From contig OZ037768.1 in the NCBI GenBank assembly GCA_964035545.1, forward strand, positions 5,385,241 to 5,449,240: a stretch of DNA of 64,000 nt. Direction: 5' to 3'. Position 1 is the stretch's first letter; every line of letters starts with the position of its first letter. The DNA comes from Bugula neritina. Lineage: Eukaryota; Bryozoa; Gymnolaemata; Cheilostomatida; Bugulidae. The notes under the pieces were generated by a model. That model was not told where the DNA came from. It searched no databases and was given only the letters and a program-made list of their open reading frames with translations. A program made the translations under genes and the position numbers. This document shows positions 1 to 13,700 of the stretch, in pieces.

Positions 1-299
1 GTACAGATGGGTAAAATATGTATATTTAAAATATAGACGATATAGAATTCTATGCTATTATTATTGCATTCGCCCATCTCAATTAAGCATATATCTATAT
101 GCAACTGCATGGGAAAATAGTAGTTTTGCTGCTTTTAAGCTAGCTTTTAAAGCTTTTTATTTAGTTTTGTTCTATTTTGTAATTTAGTAATAAAACAAGT
201 TTTGCAAAGCTTATTTCGGTTGCTTATAATGAGATATTGTCAGCTAGCAATCTGTTGTATAATGTACTACGCGCAACTTACACATTTTTAAATTTACAG
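1..299 (+). other. Intron at the 5' window edge
   Basis: AT-rich sequence with no MAM-like peptide in any + frame and a consensus acceptor at its 3' end. It is read as the phase-0 intron that precedes the GDIAVDDI exon of MAM0. I see nothing else in it. Confidence 0.6.
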
Positions 300-396
300 A
301 TAATATTGGAGGGTGTTAGAGGTAGTGGTACAAAAGGAGATATTGCTGTTGATGACATAAAACTCTACACAGGAGCTTGTAAACCAGACAGTGGAG
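300..396 (+). CDS. MAM0, C-terminal exon only
   Basis: A single exon after a good acceptor (aatttacag), phase 0 in and phase 1 out. It encodes [18 protein letters not shown] and the closing Cys (TGAC), which is the last strand segment of a MAM domain. The rest of the domain lies upstream of the window. The frame joins without a break to the next exon at 1449. Confidence 0.85.
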
Positions 397-1659
397 GTTG
401 TATTAAAATATGTTATTATTATGCTGCATTATTGTAAATACTGTATAAACGAATATATTATATTTATATATTTCTTAAAGACTCCTTGAGACACTTCACT
501 TATGGAGTATTAAAACATTCTTATATATATTAGTTTTCATCTACATACTGTTTGAAGGTTGTACGCCTAAACAATAATGTAAATACTGTATAAACAAATA
601 TATTATATTCATATATTTCTTAAAGACTCCTTGAGACACTTCACTTATGGAGTATTAAAACATTCTTATATATATTAGTTTTCATCTACATACTGTTTGA
701 AGGTTGTACGCCTAAACAATAATGTTTTATAATGAATTTTGTGCAAGTATGTGGCTGAACTGATTTGGGATATCTGATGGATTGCAGATGATTCTCTTTC
801 TCTCTCTCAAATGACTCTCTTTCTCTCTCAGATGACGTTTCCGGTAGGCTTTGACTTCGCAGCTACTATAAAACTTATACTAATTATAACTAACTTTTAT
901 TGCATGTTAATTGCAGTTGTTGCAACGCACAGCCTAATCACTGATGTGGCTCGGAATTTCAAAGTTTAAACTTTCAAGCCACATCAGTGATTAGGCTGTG
1001 CGTTACAACAACTGCAAATAACATGCAATAAAAGTTAGTTATAATTAGTGTAAGTTTTATAGTAGCTGCAAAGGCAAAGCCGACCAGAAATGTCATCTGA
1101 GAGAGAGATAGAGAGTCATCTGCAATCGATCAGAAATCCTAAAACAGTTCAGCATATACTTGCACAAAGTTCATAAAACATTATTGTTTAGGCGTACAAC
1201 CTTCAAACATTATGTAGATGAAAACTAATATATATATAAGAATGTTTTAATACTCCATAGGTGAAGTGTCTCATTCTGTGACGGTGTGTGTGTGCTCGCT
1301 GTGCATCATAAAAGGAAGGCTTTATAAATTGCCATGTTCACATTTGAGTAAAATCTACTGATTTTGTAAAAGCTCTATTAATTTGATTTTGTAAAGTTTT
1401 TACAAGACATTTTACTAATGAATAAAACTTTTTGCATAGTTGTAACAGCTACAGCTCCTCCTGGACAAACTACACCCGCCCCTGTGTTTACTCAGTGTGA
1501 CTTCGAAAGTGGAACTATTTGTGGGTGGAGCCAAGCTAAAGACGATCAATTTGATTGGACAGTTCATCAGAAGGGTACTGGGACAACTCAAACTGGACCA
1601 TCGTATGACCACACGACTGGGTCTTCTAATGGTATGATGCAATCTTGCTCAATACTATT

Positions 1660-1692
<33 letters not shown>

Positions 1693-1699
1693 ATATATA

Positions 1700-1797
<98 letters not shown>

Positions 1798-4700
1798 GAT
1801 ACCACATATTTATATGTAGCCTGATGTTTGTTACCACGATAATATTTCCTAAAAGCAGTATTTTTCCTTAAAACTATGGTATTTTCACACCTTACTCTTA
1901 TCACCTCACCAGTTTATTTATAACCCATTCATTTCAGCTTAGCACTCTGTATTGTGTTGTATGTAATAGGTCAAACTCTGTGTGCTTTCATTATCTTGCA
2001 AAATGTGTATTTGTAGTATTTTGTAAGCAAAAATGTCTTTAGCAAGCTAACATAGAATAAACAACTTGCCTGCACTCTGTCAGACATTATCTTTTAGTAT
2101 TGACAGAAACGGATAGTTTTTTGTATTGCATGAACTTATATGTATAAGTAGCCATGTTTTAGTTCTACATATTTTTTAATCATTATTTCATTTCTGTGAT
2201 AGGAAAGTACGTGTATATTGAGTCGTCTGCCCCGAGAACACAAGGAGATGTGGCCAGGTTGGTGACGGGAATGTTTCCCGCAGGCAGAAGATGCTTACAG
2301 TTCTACTACCACATGAAGGGAAGAGATATCGGCTCTCTTGTAGTCTATACGCAAGAGACGGGGTGGGCCAAGTACCCCCGATTGACTAAGAAGGGTGAAG
2401 TGGGTGATGACTGGAACTTAGCTATGATATCTATAAATACCAAGCAACCATATCAGGTAATTTGTATCATCTAAACTACAAATGTTTAGCATTTTTTAAT
2501 TATATACATTTTATTATCACTTGATGCATAATCAATCAAAGCAGGGTATAATTTTATTTATTTTTTATACTTGCTAATAGGTTCAGAGTAATATTTCAGT
2601 GTTATTTTATTCTATTCGATTCATGAATGTTGCTAAAACTTTCATATTTGTTAGAATTGTATTTTAGAGTAGCTTAATTTGCTGAGTAACAAATTTCTAT
2701 AATTTTAGAAGATTTGAATAAAGTTGTGTTTCAACCCGCTAAAACTGAGTACACCACACAAACACGAAAAGAGGAAAATAACATTGCATATTTTCATGTA
2801 AATTTTAGGATTTGTTTTTAAATTTGACATCAGCTGTAATAATATTTGTGGTTTTAGGTAATATTTGAAGGAGTGGTAGGCAAAGGGCTGTACGGTGACA
2901 TTGGCTTAGATGACATCAAACTACTGTCAGCCACTCAAGGTCAGTGTCCTTCTTCCACAGCGTGCACATTTGAGACTGGACTATGCGCCTTCAGAAATAC
3001 TCTCATAGGAGATGACTTTGACTGGACTCTAAACAAGGGAGAGACAAGGAGCTCCAACACTGGACCAACAGTTGATCATACTCTGCAGAACAAGAATGGT
3101 CTGTTCACGTGAAGCTAATATTGTATTACTTACCCTGTATTATCTATATTCTTTAAGAGAGCCTGCCAGATGTTTTAATTTGTTGATGACAGTGTTTTAA
3201 TGGTGTTCAGGAAAGGCGTTGTAGTATTTAAACTATATTGTTTTTGGGAGTTGTCGGTGCTATAGCTATAGCAATACTGTAATGAATCTATAATATGAAT
3301 ATCTAAGTTTTCACTAAATAATATAATCTATACCAATATATATTAACTGTAAACTAGTTTTGTTGCTGTAATAAACTGGTATCTGCATTGTTTTTATTGT
3401 TTTGTAATTTTTCATATTCTAGAAGATTTTAATTGATTTGGATAATTTGTATTATTCCAGGTCAATATGTATACATTGAAGCCAGTACCCCAAGAAGAAC
3501 TGGGGATAGAGCAAAGCTTGTGGGGTATAACAACAACCCCACATCTCTCACCAACTGTCTTCAGTTTTACTACCACATGAAAGGCACATCTATTGGTTAG
3601 AATATACACTTTACTTTATTTAATTCACACAGTACAGTTGAAGTTTCATATAATTTTATAACTTCTAGGGACTAGGAGATCTTCTTGTTTACGAAATTTG
3701 ATAAAGTAATATAATTGATTGACTGTTTTCAATGTTTTTATTGCGTGAAAACAGCATAATTTAAAATTTTCTACTAAAGACAGAATTTTCTAAAAATTTC
3801 AAACTATCATTATGATTAAGTTCTAGAGTCCCACTACTGATTTAAACTGTATGAGTGCTAGCTTACAGCACATGGGAGAGATTTTTCATCTGTTGTTTTT
3901 GAATCCAGGGTCACTTAAAGTAACAATTAAGACCAGCTCATCTGAACAAGATATATGGTTACAACAGGGTGATAAAGGAGATAAATGGAACAGAGGCCGG
4001 GCAGAAATTTCTCCCCAAACCAACAACTATCAGGTGTTGTTAAGATCTCAGTTAATACCAGATGAAAATTAAAATTAAGTACTGCATATTATTAACTCAT
4101 GTTGAATTTAATGATACATGTAAAGTGATACCATAGAGTAATATAAACTATAGTTCATGGGTCATTTTACTTGATTTAGTACACACTGGATATCTTCAGT
4201 TTTTAGCTATCTTTCACAATTTAACTGCTAATGGACATGGGTTTTTTGGCCAAAACTAGTAAAACACCAATAAATACACCTAAATAATCAAAGCTCTTTT
4301 TAATTTTGCTTCATTTCCCATGTTTTTTCCTAATTATTCAGCTACTTTTGGTTGCGGACCGTTACGGTTTTTTTAGTAACGGTCTGCACTCCTAATAAGC
4401 TAAATATATAAGAAAAAACATGGGAAATCAAGCAAAATTAAGAAGAACCTTAATTGTTTCAGTGTATTTATTAATGCTTTACTAGTTTTGGGCAAAAAGC
4501 CATGTTCATTACCAGCTAAATTGTGAAAAATAGCTAAAAAATGGAGATTTCAGTATGTACTAAATTAAGTAAAATGACCCTCATTCTAATAGGTGAAGAA
4601 CTAGCATTTTTGAAAACTTTTAGAATTTTTGTACATTCCTTTAAATCAGATTATTGTTCTAATCACACCTGTAAGAGAAAGTAGTATTGTCACATTTCAC

Positions 4701-7700
4701 TTCCTTAATGCAAGCATTAGGCAGTCATTATATTATGTGACTGCTTGTAGATTGTGTTTGAAGCTATTAGAGGGAATGGCATACAAGGAGACATCGGCTT
4801 GGATGACATAAGGCTAGTGAAAGGACGCTGTGCAAGTAAGAAGCCCTGCTATTATGATATATACAGTTATAAATGCCAGTTCCGTTGATAGTCCACAAAT
4901 TATCATCTATTTTTTGTTGTTTCAAAATAGTTGCACACTGAAATTGCAAGTTATATTAAAAAATATTGGTTTGAATGTTTTAGCTGTTCCTGCTGACGCT
5001 GTTGCCACGACGACTACTACCACTACAACAACGACCACTACGACTGCGCCAGCAGTTACCACGCCAAAGCTCATTGGTGAGTCTTTTACTTTTCTTTACA
5101 TAAGTAGCAAGTATACTTTCCTTAAATTTGCATCAACTTTGTGTATAAATTTAGCTGTTTTTTACAATGTTGAGAAATGTGTAAGGACTGTTAATTTTAG
5201 TTTTGAAGTACAAAATGCTTACTTAAGTTAATAAATTAGTAAAACAATTTTTTTCTGTCCTCTCAACTGTGTAACAGCCTTGTTTAACTCTTGATTCATA
5301 CCCATGACTCTTGATTTCAGGCCCTCAGACGGTGACATGTGATTTTGATGTTGACTTGTGTGCCTGGAAACAGTCTACTACTGATAACTTTGACTGGTCA
5401 CTGCAAAGTGGTCCAACTCTGACTACGCAAACCGGACCTTCTGCAGACCACAGCTCCGGGAGTGAGTAATATACATAGTAGTAGCATATGTAGTAGTAGC
5501 ATATATCAGTAATATACATAGTAGTAGCATACGTAGTAGTAGCATATATCAGTAATATACATAGTAGTAGCATATGTTGTAGTAGGACACATCGTATCAG
5601 TATACATAGTAGTAGTAGTAGTAGTAGTATCAGTATACATAGTATCAGTATACATAGTAGTATCGGTATACATAGTAGTAGTATACATATATAGTAGTAG
5701 TACGTGTATATAGTAGTAGTATATATAGTAGTAGTATATATAGTAGTAGTATACATGGTAGTAGTATATATAATAGTAGTACATATAGTAGTAGTATACA
5801 AAGTTTTACAAGTTATAATATTATGCATTGCTTGTCAATGGCTACTACATATGAATTAACAAGATCACTCATTTATATATAAATTGAATGCAAGGTAGTT
5901 GATCCAATATTTTCTAGTTTTCATCATTGTATTATATTGTAAAAGTTTTTCAACAGGTTTTTATCTTCACAAATATCTTTTTTAGTATAATTATGAAATA
6001 AGTATTTCCAGACTTGCTTAATTGTTAACAAACTGATTGTGAATTTGTTGTTAGAGGGACAGTATGCTTTCATTGAGACAACATTTACTGGAAGTGGGCG
6101 AAAGGCTGTTCTCCAATCCCCGGAGCAACCCGGGCCCACGGGCTGTCTCCAGTTCTGGTACCACATGTACGGCACCACCATTGGCTCACTGAGAGTTTTC
6201 ACTCTGACCGGCCTACGGGAATCCACCTACTGGGTCAAGAAGGGCACTCAGGGGGACAAATGGAGATTTGCTCAAGTTGACTTTAAAGTTGCTGACAAAT
6301 ACAAGGTATTGTTACGTTTATTGTTTTATTCTACAGAAACATTGAAACTCAAAAATCAAAAGTGTTTGAAAAAAACTCTGCACTGATATTTGTAGCAACA
6401 CTAAAAATTTGTATTTAAAATTCTGTATAAGGATCTTGGAATGTATAAGTTTTTTGTGAAGGAATTTGTTACATTTTAAAAGTCTAAAGGTTTTCTCTTT
6501 TATAGTAGTATTTGCATTGTTATATTTTTTTTTTGGTGTAGAAGGCAAGGGCATAGCTATGTGTGAATGGTTCCTTGTCGATACTTTTTTGAGACACTTT
6601 TGAATCTCTACTTTATGCAATTAATATATTTTGTTGTACCAGCACCATGCTGCAGTTCTAAGTGTTTTAATTATGCAACAATGTCTGTTTGCAGAAGACC
6701 TGTAAAAATTGTCTGTAAATTTTATAAAGTTTGTAAAAACTAAACTGAGTTTCCAAGTTTAAAATTTTAGAGAATGTTTTTCAGATTGGTATAGAAGCAG
6801 TGAGTGGGGGGTTCGCTAAAGGAGATATTGCTATTGATGATGTTGTCTTTAGTCAAGTTGGCTGCTCCTCTCTCATCTCTTCCAACACATCTTCAGCTAG
6901 TAAATTCTTCTGTGATTTTGAAGATATTAAACTGTGCGGGTGAGTAATGAGATAAGGTGTTGTTTGTTATTTACATGACTATCTGCTAATAAACTGTGTT
7001 TACATCAAATGCGTGTACAGCCAGGTTAACCATGTTATCAGGAAAGGTGGTCAGATGAAACTTTGAATCAATTTTTTTTCTCATTCCATGTTTATAACTG
7101 ACTTCTTTATATGCTTCAGCTATTATATTATAAATACTATATTATACAGTTATATTATTATATTATGCTATTATATTACTATATTATGCCATTATATTAC
7201 TATATTATTATATTATTATATTTTACATAATACTATATTATGCTATTATATGACTATATTATAAAACAGGTTTCAACAAGACAAGACTGATGACTTCAAC
7301 TGGTCGCGAAAATCTTTAGCTACAAGTTCTTCCGGTACGGGTCCATCCTTTGACCACACCTATGGCTCTGATAAAGGTAAGTTCTTAAGCTACACTATGT
7401 TTGAGACGAAGCTTTTAGTGTTTAGGAGTTGTTTGCCTTTCTGATAAATGTAGCATTATAACGTCACATCGTTCTACAGGCGAATACATGTATATCGAGG
7501 CATCTGGGAAAAAGGCTGGGCAAAAGAGTAGACTTGTCTCCCCTTCGTTGACCATGTCAGGGGATACATGTATTCTCTTCTTCTATCATATGTATGGAAA
7601 ATCTACTGGAAAACTTAATGTTTATGCACAGGTAAATATTACTTGTCTGTATACAGTACACTGTCTGTACATTTATACTCTGCATATTTATACTCTCTGT

Positions 7701-10700
7701 TAACTGTACTACAGTTATACTCTCTGTACAGTTATACTCTTTTCCAACTATACTACAGTCATTACTATTTACCATTCTACATTAAACTACGCTAGTATTT
7801 TATTCTAGTTTGATGATTCGTTAAAAATGAACTTAAATCTAAAGAATTAGTTTTGTGGTTGCTGTTGAATTTAGTATAAGTTTGATTTTCTATTCAAATT
7901 AATATTAATAACCTCACACTTTGGGTGATTTCTCTACATGCAGGTTGGTAGCGCACTCGGGCCTGCTAGATGGACAGAGTCAGGTGATCATGGTGACAAG
8001 TGGGTTAGTGCACAAGTGAAGTTGCCTTTAGCTGTCACATCCAACCCATTTAGACTTGTCTTTGAAGCAACCGTGGGTTCAGGTTGGCAAGGGGATATCG
8101 CCATTGATGATGTCACAGTGCAAACGGGGCAGGCGTGCCTCTCATCTGGAGACAATGGAGGTACTTCCACTAATCTTCATAGAACTTGTGCAAAATTTTT
8201 TTTAAACTATTCACACATTTTAATGAATGATTTTCTCTTTAGCTTTTTACTGTGACTTTGATATGCATGAAATATCTAATAGAGTCTCAGTATTTGTCCA
8301 AATTTAGTAATAAATCATAACCAATGTTTGGAGAAGAGTTTCGAAATTTGAATGACATTTTTTAATTTTGTTTTTTGATGTAAAAACAAGTTGTTTAATT
8401 TTACTTCAGTTGACTGCACATTTGAAAGTGATTGCATTGGCTGGTCAAACACCAAGAATGGTGATATATTTGATTGGATTATCACTAATAAGCTAACCCC
8501 TACGGCCAACACTGGACCAAGTGTAGATCATACACTGAAAAATGATAAAGGTAAGTAATACTTGTTATTGTTTTGTCGTATGGTTCTTGGTATATTTTAT
8601 TAATCGTGTGGATTATCTCAAAATTGTGATTTTGAGTTGAGAATACAACTATATATACAACTTTATACATTATATAAGATATTCGATTATAAATGTTCAA
8701 ACATGTTTCAGAAGAAAGTTTCATAAACTAAAGTATTGCTTTTTCTCCATTTTTTAGATTAAAAACTATTTTAATTCAATAAAAGCTGTGGAAATTTTAC
8801 TTCAATGAGTTCTTGAATATCATAATTTATTTCAAGTTTTTTTCTAAAGACGATTTGACAAATTTATGTTGACAGCTTTTACTCGTATTGTTCTTTATTT
8901 TGACATACTCATCTACTCTAACTCAAAGTGATTGCAGATTATTACTAGTAGCTGATGTTACAGGAAAGTATATGTTCCTTGAGACAAGCTCGCCAAGAGT
9001 TGAAGGTGACAACGCGCTGTTTGTCAGCACCAATCTCGCAGCTTCTACCGGGAGTTGTCTCACTTTCTGGTACCACATGAATGGGAATGACATTGGCATA
9101 CTAAACTTCTACCTGCGCACAGCAGGTAAACACTTTGCACACATTTTTAAACAATCAATGTTAGACTAATTCTAACTTTGTTATTCTCTTGGTACAACAT
9201 ACAATGTATTTTTTAAGCTGTATCTATCATATGTGTGGATAACTAGCCATGTGCGTGTATGCAATAAGGTGATTGTGGTGCAAGTTATGGACAGCTCTGC
9301 TTACAGGTAACAGTGATGCGTTATTATGGAGTCTTTCTGGTAGTCAAGGTGACAAATGGCTGCAAGGTAAACTAGGCATCAAGTCTTCATCTACCTTTGC
9401 CATAGTTATTGAGGGTGTTAGAGGTCGTGGTATATATGGAGACATCGCTGTAGATGACATCACTTATTCAGCCACTGCTTCTTGCACTGGTAATTATTTA
9501 TATTATTCTCAGCTTGGTGTTTTGCTAACACATATAAATATAAATAAATAAACCTTTGAAATTATATAAGGCAAAGTATTATTATATTATGTGGACAATA
9601 CTTTATTTATATGTGACTTGAATCCTTACATCCAATTGTATGCCTATGTAGGCTTATTACTTGTTGATTTATCTAATTTGTTGTGTAAAATGTTTCAGCC
9701 CTACCATCTCAATCTCAAACCTTCCTCTCCAAGACCACGCCCACAATTTCTGGCACAACAGCCCCCAGTCCAAATGGACAAACTAGTTGTGATTTTGAAA
9801 AGGGTCGCTGTGGATGGACTGAATTGAAAGGTGAGCTCAAGCTATTCGGTTTAGAATTTAAGCTAAGTCTTGAATTTCTTTTTGCTCAAAATTAGTAGAT
9901 ATTACTTTTAGACTATATTATTCACATAATTTATTTAATGTTTGTGAGGATCTTTCCCTCTTTCTTTTTATTTGACTTACTTTGATATTATACTTACATA
10001 ATTTATGGTATCTTACACTTAAGTATATTTACATTTACACTTACTTACATTTGCACTTGCATATAAACTTACACTTACACATGCTTGCACTTACACTTAC
10101 ATATTTTACACTCACATATACATTTACACTTACACATACTTACACTTGCATAGATTTACACTTACATATATATGTACACTTACATATACACTTACGCTAA
10201 CACACACTTACATATATTTACATTTACACTTACACACATATTTACATGTATGGGTTGTTATGCATTCCAGATGACCAGTTTGACTGGAAGCGCCAGAACA
10301 GACCAACCTCCACCGGTAGTACTGGACCAGCAAGTGACCACACATCCGGCAAAGGTTACTACCTGTTCATTGAAACCTCCGCACCTCGACGTAATGGACA
10401 GAAAGCTCGCATTCAGTCGCCTACTATTGCTAAACAAAAGTAAGAACTCTGCTCTGTTGGTATTACACGATACTACATGAACTGCTGTTGTTGTGCACCT
10501 CACTGTGTCTGGGTATTTATAAGAAGAATTTTTATTGGCTAATACTATTAAAAGTATTCGAATAGTAATTAGTTGGTTGATACAATTGTCATAGAAATCT
10601 TTAGCTAAATATTATTATGTTGTATTTTTGTTGAATTTTGATTCTGTATTGGAATTGTTAATCAGTAAGTCATTCCACATTTTACACGCATAAATTATGT

Positions 10701-13700
10701 TGTAATCATATTAGTATTGAATAAATCTCCGGAGTCTGTATAAAAGTTCCATTGTTACTAACAGGTCCGGCTCTTACTGTCTCTCATTCTGGTACCACAT
10801 GTGGGGCTCGGATATTGAAGACCTCAATGTCTATGCTAAGAGGAATGGCGGTCTGTTGAACAAACCCCTCTGGACTCGGAGTGGTGATCAAGGGAACGCC
10901 TGGAAGCAGGGTGAAGTGACAATAGCTGCCACAACGGATTTCAATGTACGCAAATCTTTGTAAACTTAGATAACAATAGTTTCTGTCCTGCTAAAGTTTG
11001 CTTGCTGAAAAAGTTGAAATTTTTAAGAAAATTATTTTAAAAAATTAAATAATGGAGCTAATGAAATGAGCATTTTTTCAATATTTAAAAAACTATGAAC
11101 TTGTGAAATATAACTAAGCTGATGATGAACTTTCATCACTTCAAAATATTTGTTTCAAGTATTCCTTAAGTAACATAATCTTCAAAGGCCCAATTTTATT
11201 AATTTATATTCAAATGGTAGAAATATTTTCGAAATGTAGCCATGTAAGGACTTTATTTGCAGAATAACTACTCTATATAATCCAATGAGCTAGTTTATTG
11301 TTTGACTATGAAGCAGTGTATACATAACATAGCCTTTGTTCTCAGATTGTGATAGAGGGGGTGAGAGGTGCAAACTATAAAGGTGACATTGCTATTGATG
11401 ACATTCTCCTCTCTAATGGGGGATGTAAGCCGGTCGCTGATGACGCCTGTGACTTTGAAGATCCACTTCTTTGTGGATGGACTCAGGTAAACACCAACTT
11501 GTTATTTATGCAATATTTTTTGAGCTATCAAAGTACAAGCTTTAAATTTCTATTTGTACAAACTTTTAGTTTTCAGTAAAATTAAACAACTTGGTAAAAT
11601 TTTAAAATTTTTATTTTCAATAATTGAGAAGATAGTTATTATGTTTAGGTCAAATCTGACAACTTTGATTGGACACTGGATTCTGGGAGCACTTCCTCCC
11701 GTAATACAGGACCGAGTAGAGACCAGACTTCGGGCACCGGTGCTGGGTTCTACTTGTACACAGAAACTAGTTTGACACAAAAGGGCTGGAAGGCTCAGCT
11801 GTTGTCTCCCCTGTTCAAGTACCGAACTGACAAGTGTGTTAATCTCTGGTATCACATGTACGGCAAGAACATTGGCTCGCTTGATATCATGCTGAAGACA
11901 AAATCCTCCACGAAATCAGTTTGGAAAACAAGTGGTAGGTTTTGGTTTAAACATATCTGTTAAAATAAACTGATATCATAGTGTTAGGTTAACTGGTAGT
12001 TGATTATCGTTTATTAAAAGGTTTATAAAAGGTATGTTCATTTTATAATTCAAATTTTGCAGGAGATAAAGGGGACAAGTGGCTGCTGACTCAAGTCAGC
12101 GTTCCTGCTGCTTCACAAACCAGTGACTGGAATTTAATCATCCAGGCTACTGCTGATAATGGGGTAGCCGGGGATATGGCTATTGATGGCTTCAAGTTGA
12201 CAAATGGTTTGTGTAGTGGTGATCAGAAAACAACTGGACCAGGTAAGAAATGTTCTATAATAAATTTTCGTTTTATCCTATTTGTATTAATTTCACTTTA
12301 CGTTGGCTTAGAAGATCAGATAAATTGTTGATTTTGAAAGGCTATTTAATGTTGTCTGATCAACAATCATTTAGGTTTCATAGTTTCGTTTATAACAAAT
12401 TAGCAACTAAAATAAATGATACTTATGGACAGTTGATATAGAAATAGGTCCAATATAAAAAGCTTCTCTGTGTATATTTAGGAAAAAAAGTGTTTTTTGG
12501 TAATGATGTTCTCAAAGCTAGAAAACATAATTGTTAATAAAGTTATTTAAATATTACACCAATTTCATGAAAGATTTTGTTTTATAATTTAGTAATAGGA
12601 TATAATGAATGAGGTTTTACTCTGACGAGGGACATAAGATCTTGTAAAAATATAAGATAACCAAAACACATATGAAAACCAAAAAGCAAATGCACTATAT
12701 TTGATGTTCCAGGTGACTGTACATTTGACAGCAACCTGTGTGGTTGGACTAATGCCAGAAATGGTAAAGAAGACGTTTTTGATTGGACTAGAAACAAAGG
12801 TGTCACTACATCTTCCAACACAGGTCCAAGTGTCGATCACACCACAGGGTCTAATAAAGGTATACTTTTACCTGCTACAGTGATCACTCATGCTATTTCC
12901 TACATGCGTTGTCACTACCTAAAAATATTTGCATTAGATAATTTGCTTACAGCCTTTTACGCTGCATTTCTGTTATAACCTTTAATGTTACAAACGTGTG
13001 GCCCATGGGAATATAACTCTGTTATGAATGTTCTATTGCAGGTGCTTATGTGTTTATTGAAGCAAGCTCTCCACGAAAACTCGGTGATAATGCTATACTT
13101 TTCTCACCGTCATTCCAACCTGGAAAAGACAGATGCGTTACATTCTGGTAAGAAATAAATAGTAAAAGTACTGTGTATTCGCTTTTTAGTAACAATACTA
13201 CAGCTCGTTTGTTTGGTACATAGTTTCTATAGCTGCGGTATTTGTCAGTTTTATTTTAAATTCTTGTTCTTTTAAACTATTGGTATATTTGTCTATTAAT
13301 GTGCAGCTCAATGTGTTGTTAGGTACCACATGTCAGGCAGCGGCATCGGCTCACTCAATGTCATTGTTGAGTCACCCAACAACAAGAAGTCGGCCACTAT
13401 CTGGTCTATACTAAATGACCAGGGAAAGAACTGGCTGCAAGCCACAGTGCCAGTACCTGCACAGGATTGGATACAAGACTACCAGGTCAGAGGTCACTTC
13501 TCATTTCCTGTTATGTTTTAGTGATGTCACATGTTAAGTCTGTTATAAGCTATGCCAACTGAAAAGTATAGCTATGTTATAAATTAGGCTAGAAATTATT
13601 TTCAATGACGTATTTAGTTGTTTCTCTTGTAATACTTTCAGTTATTACTTAATTTTACTGATTAGCATGTGTTTTTTACTTTTGCAATATGGACAATGTA

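Noticed and set aside
5325-5828. Minus-strand open frame of 167 codons.
   Set aside because: It reads the complement of the MAM3 exon and the GTA repeat. Composition is Thr/Tyr/Leu repeat, with no start context and no homology.
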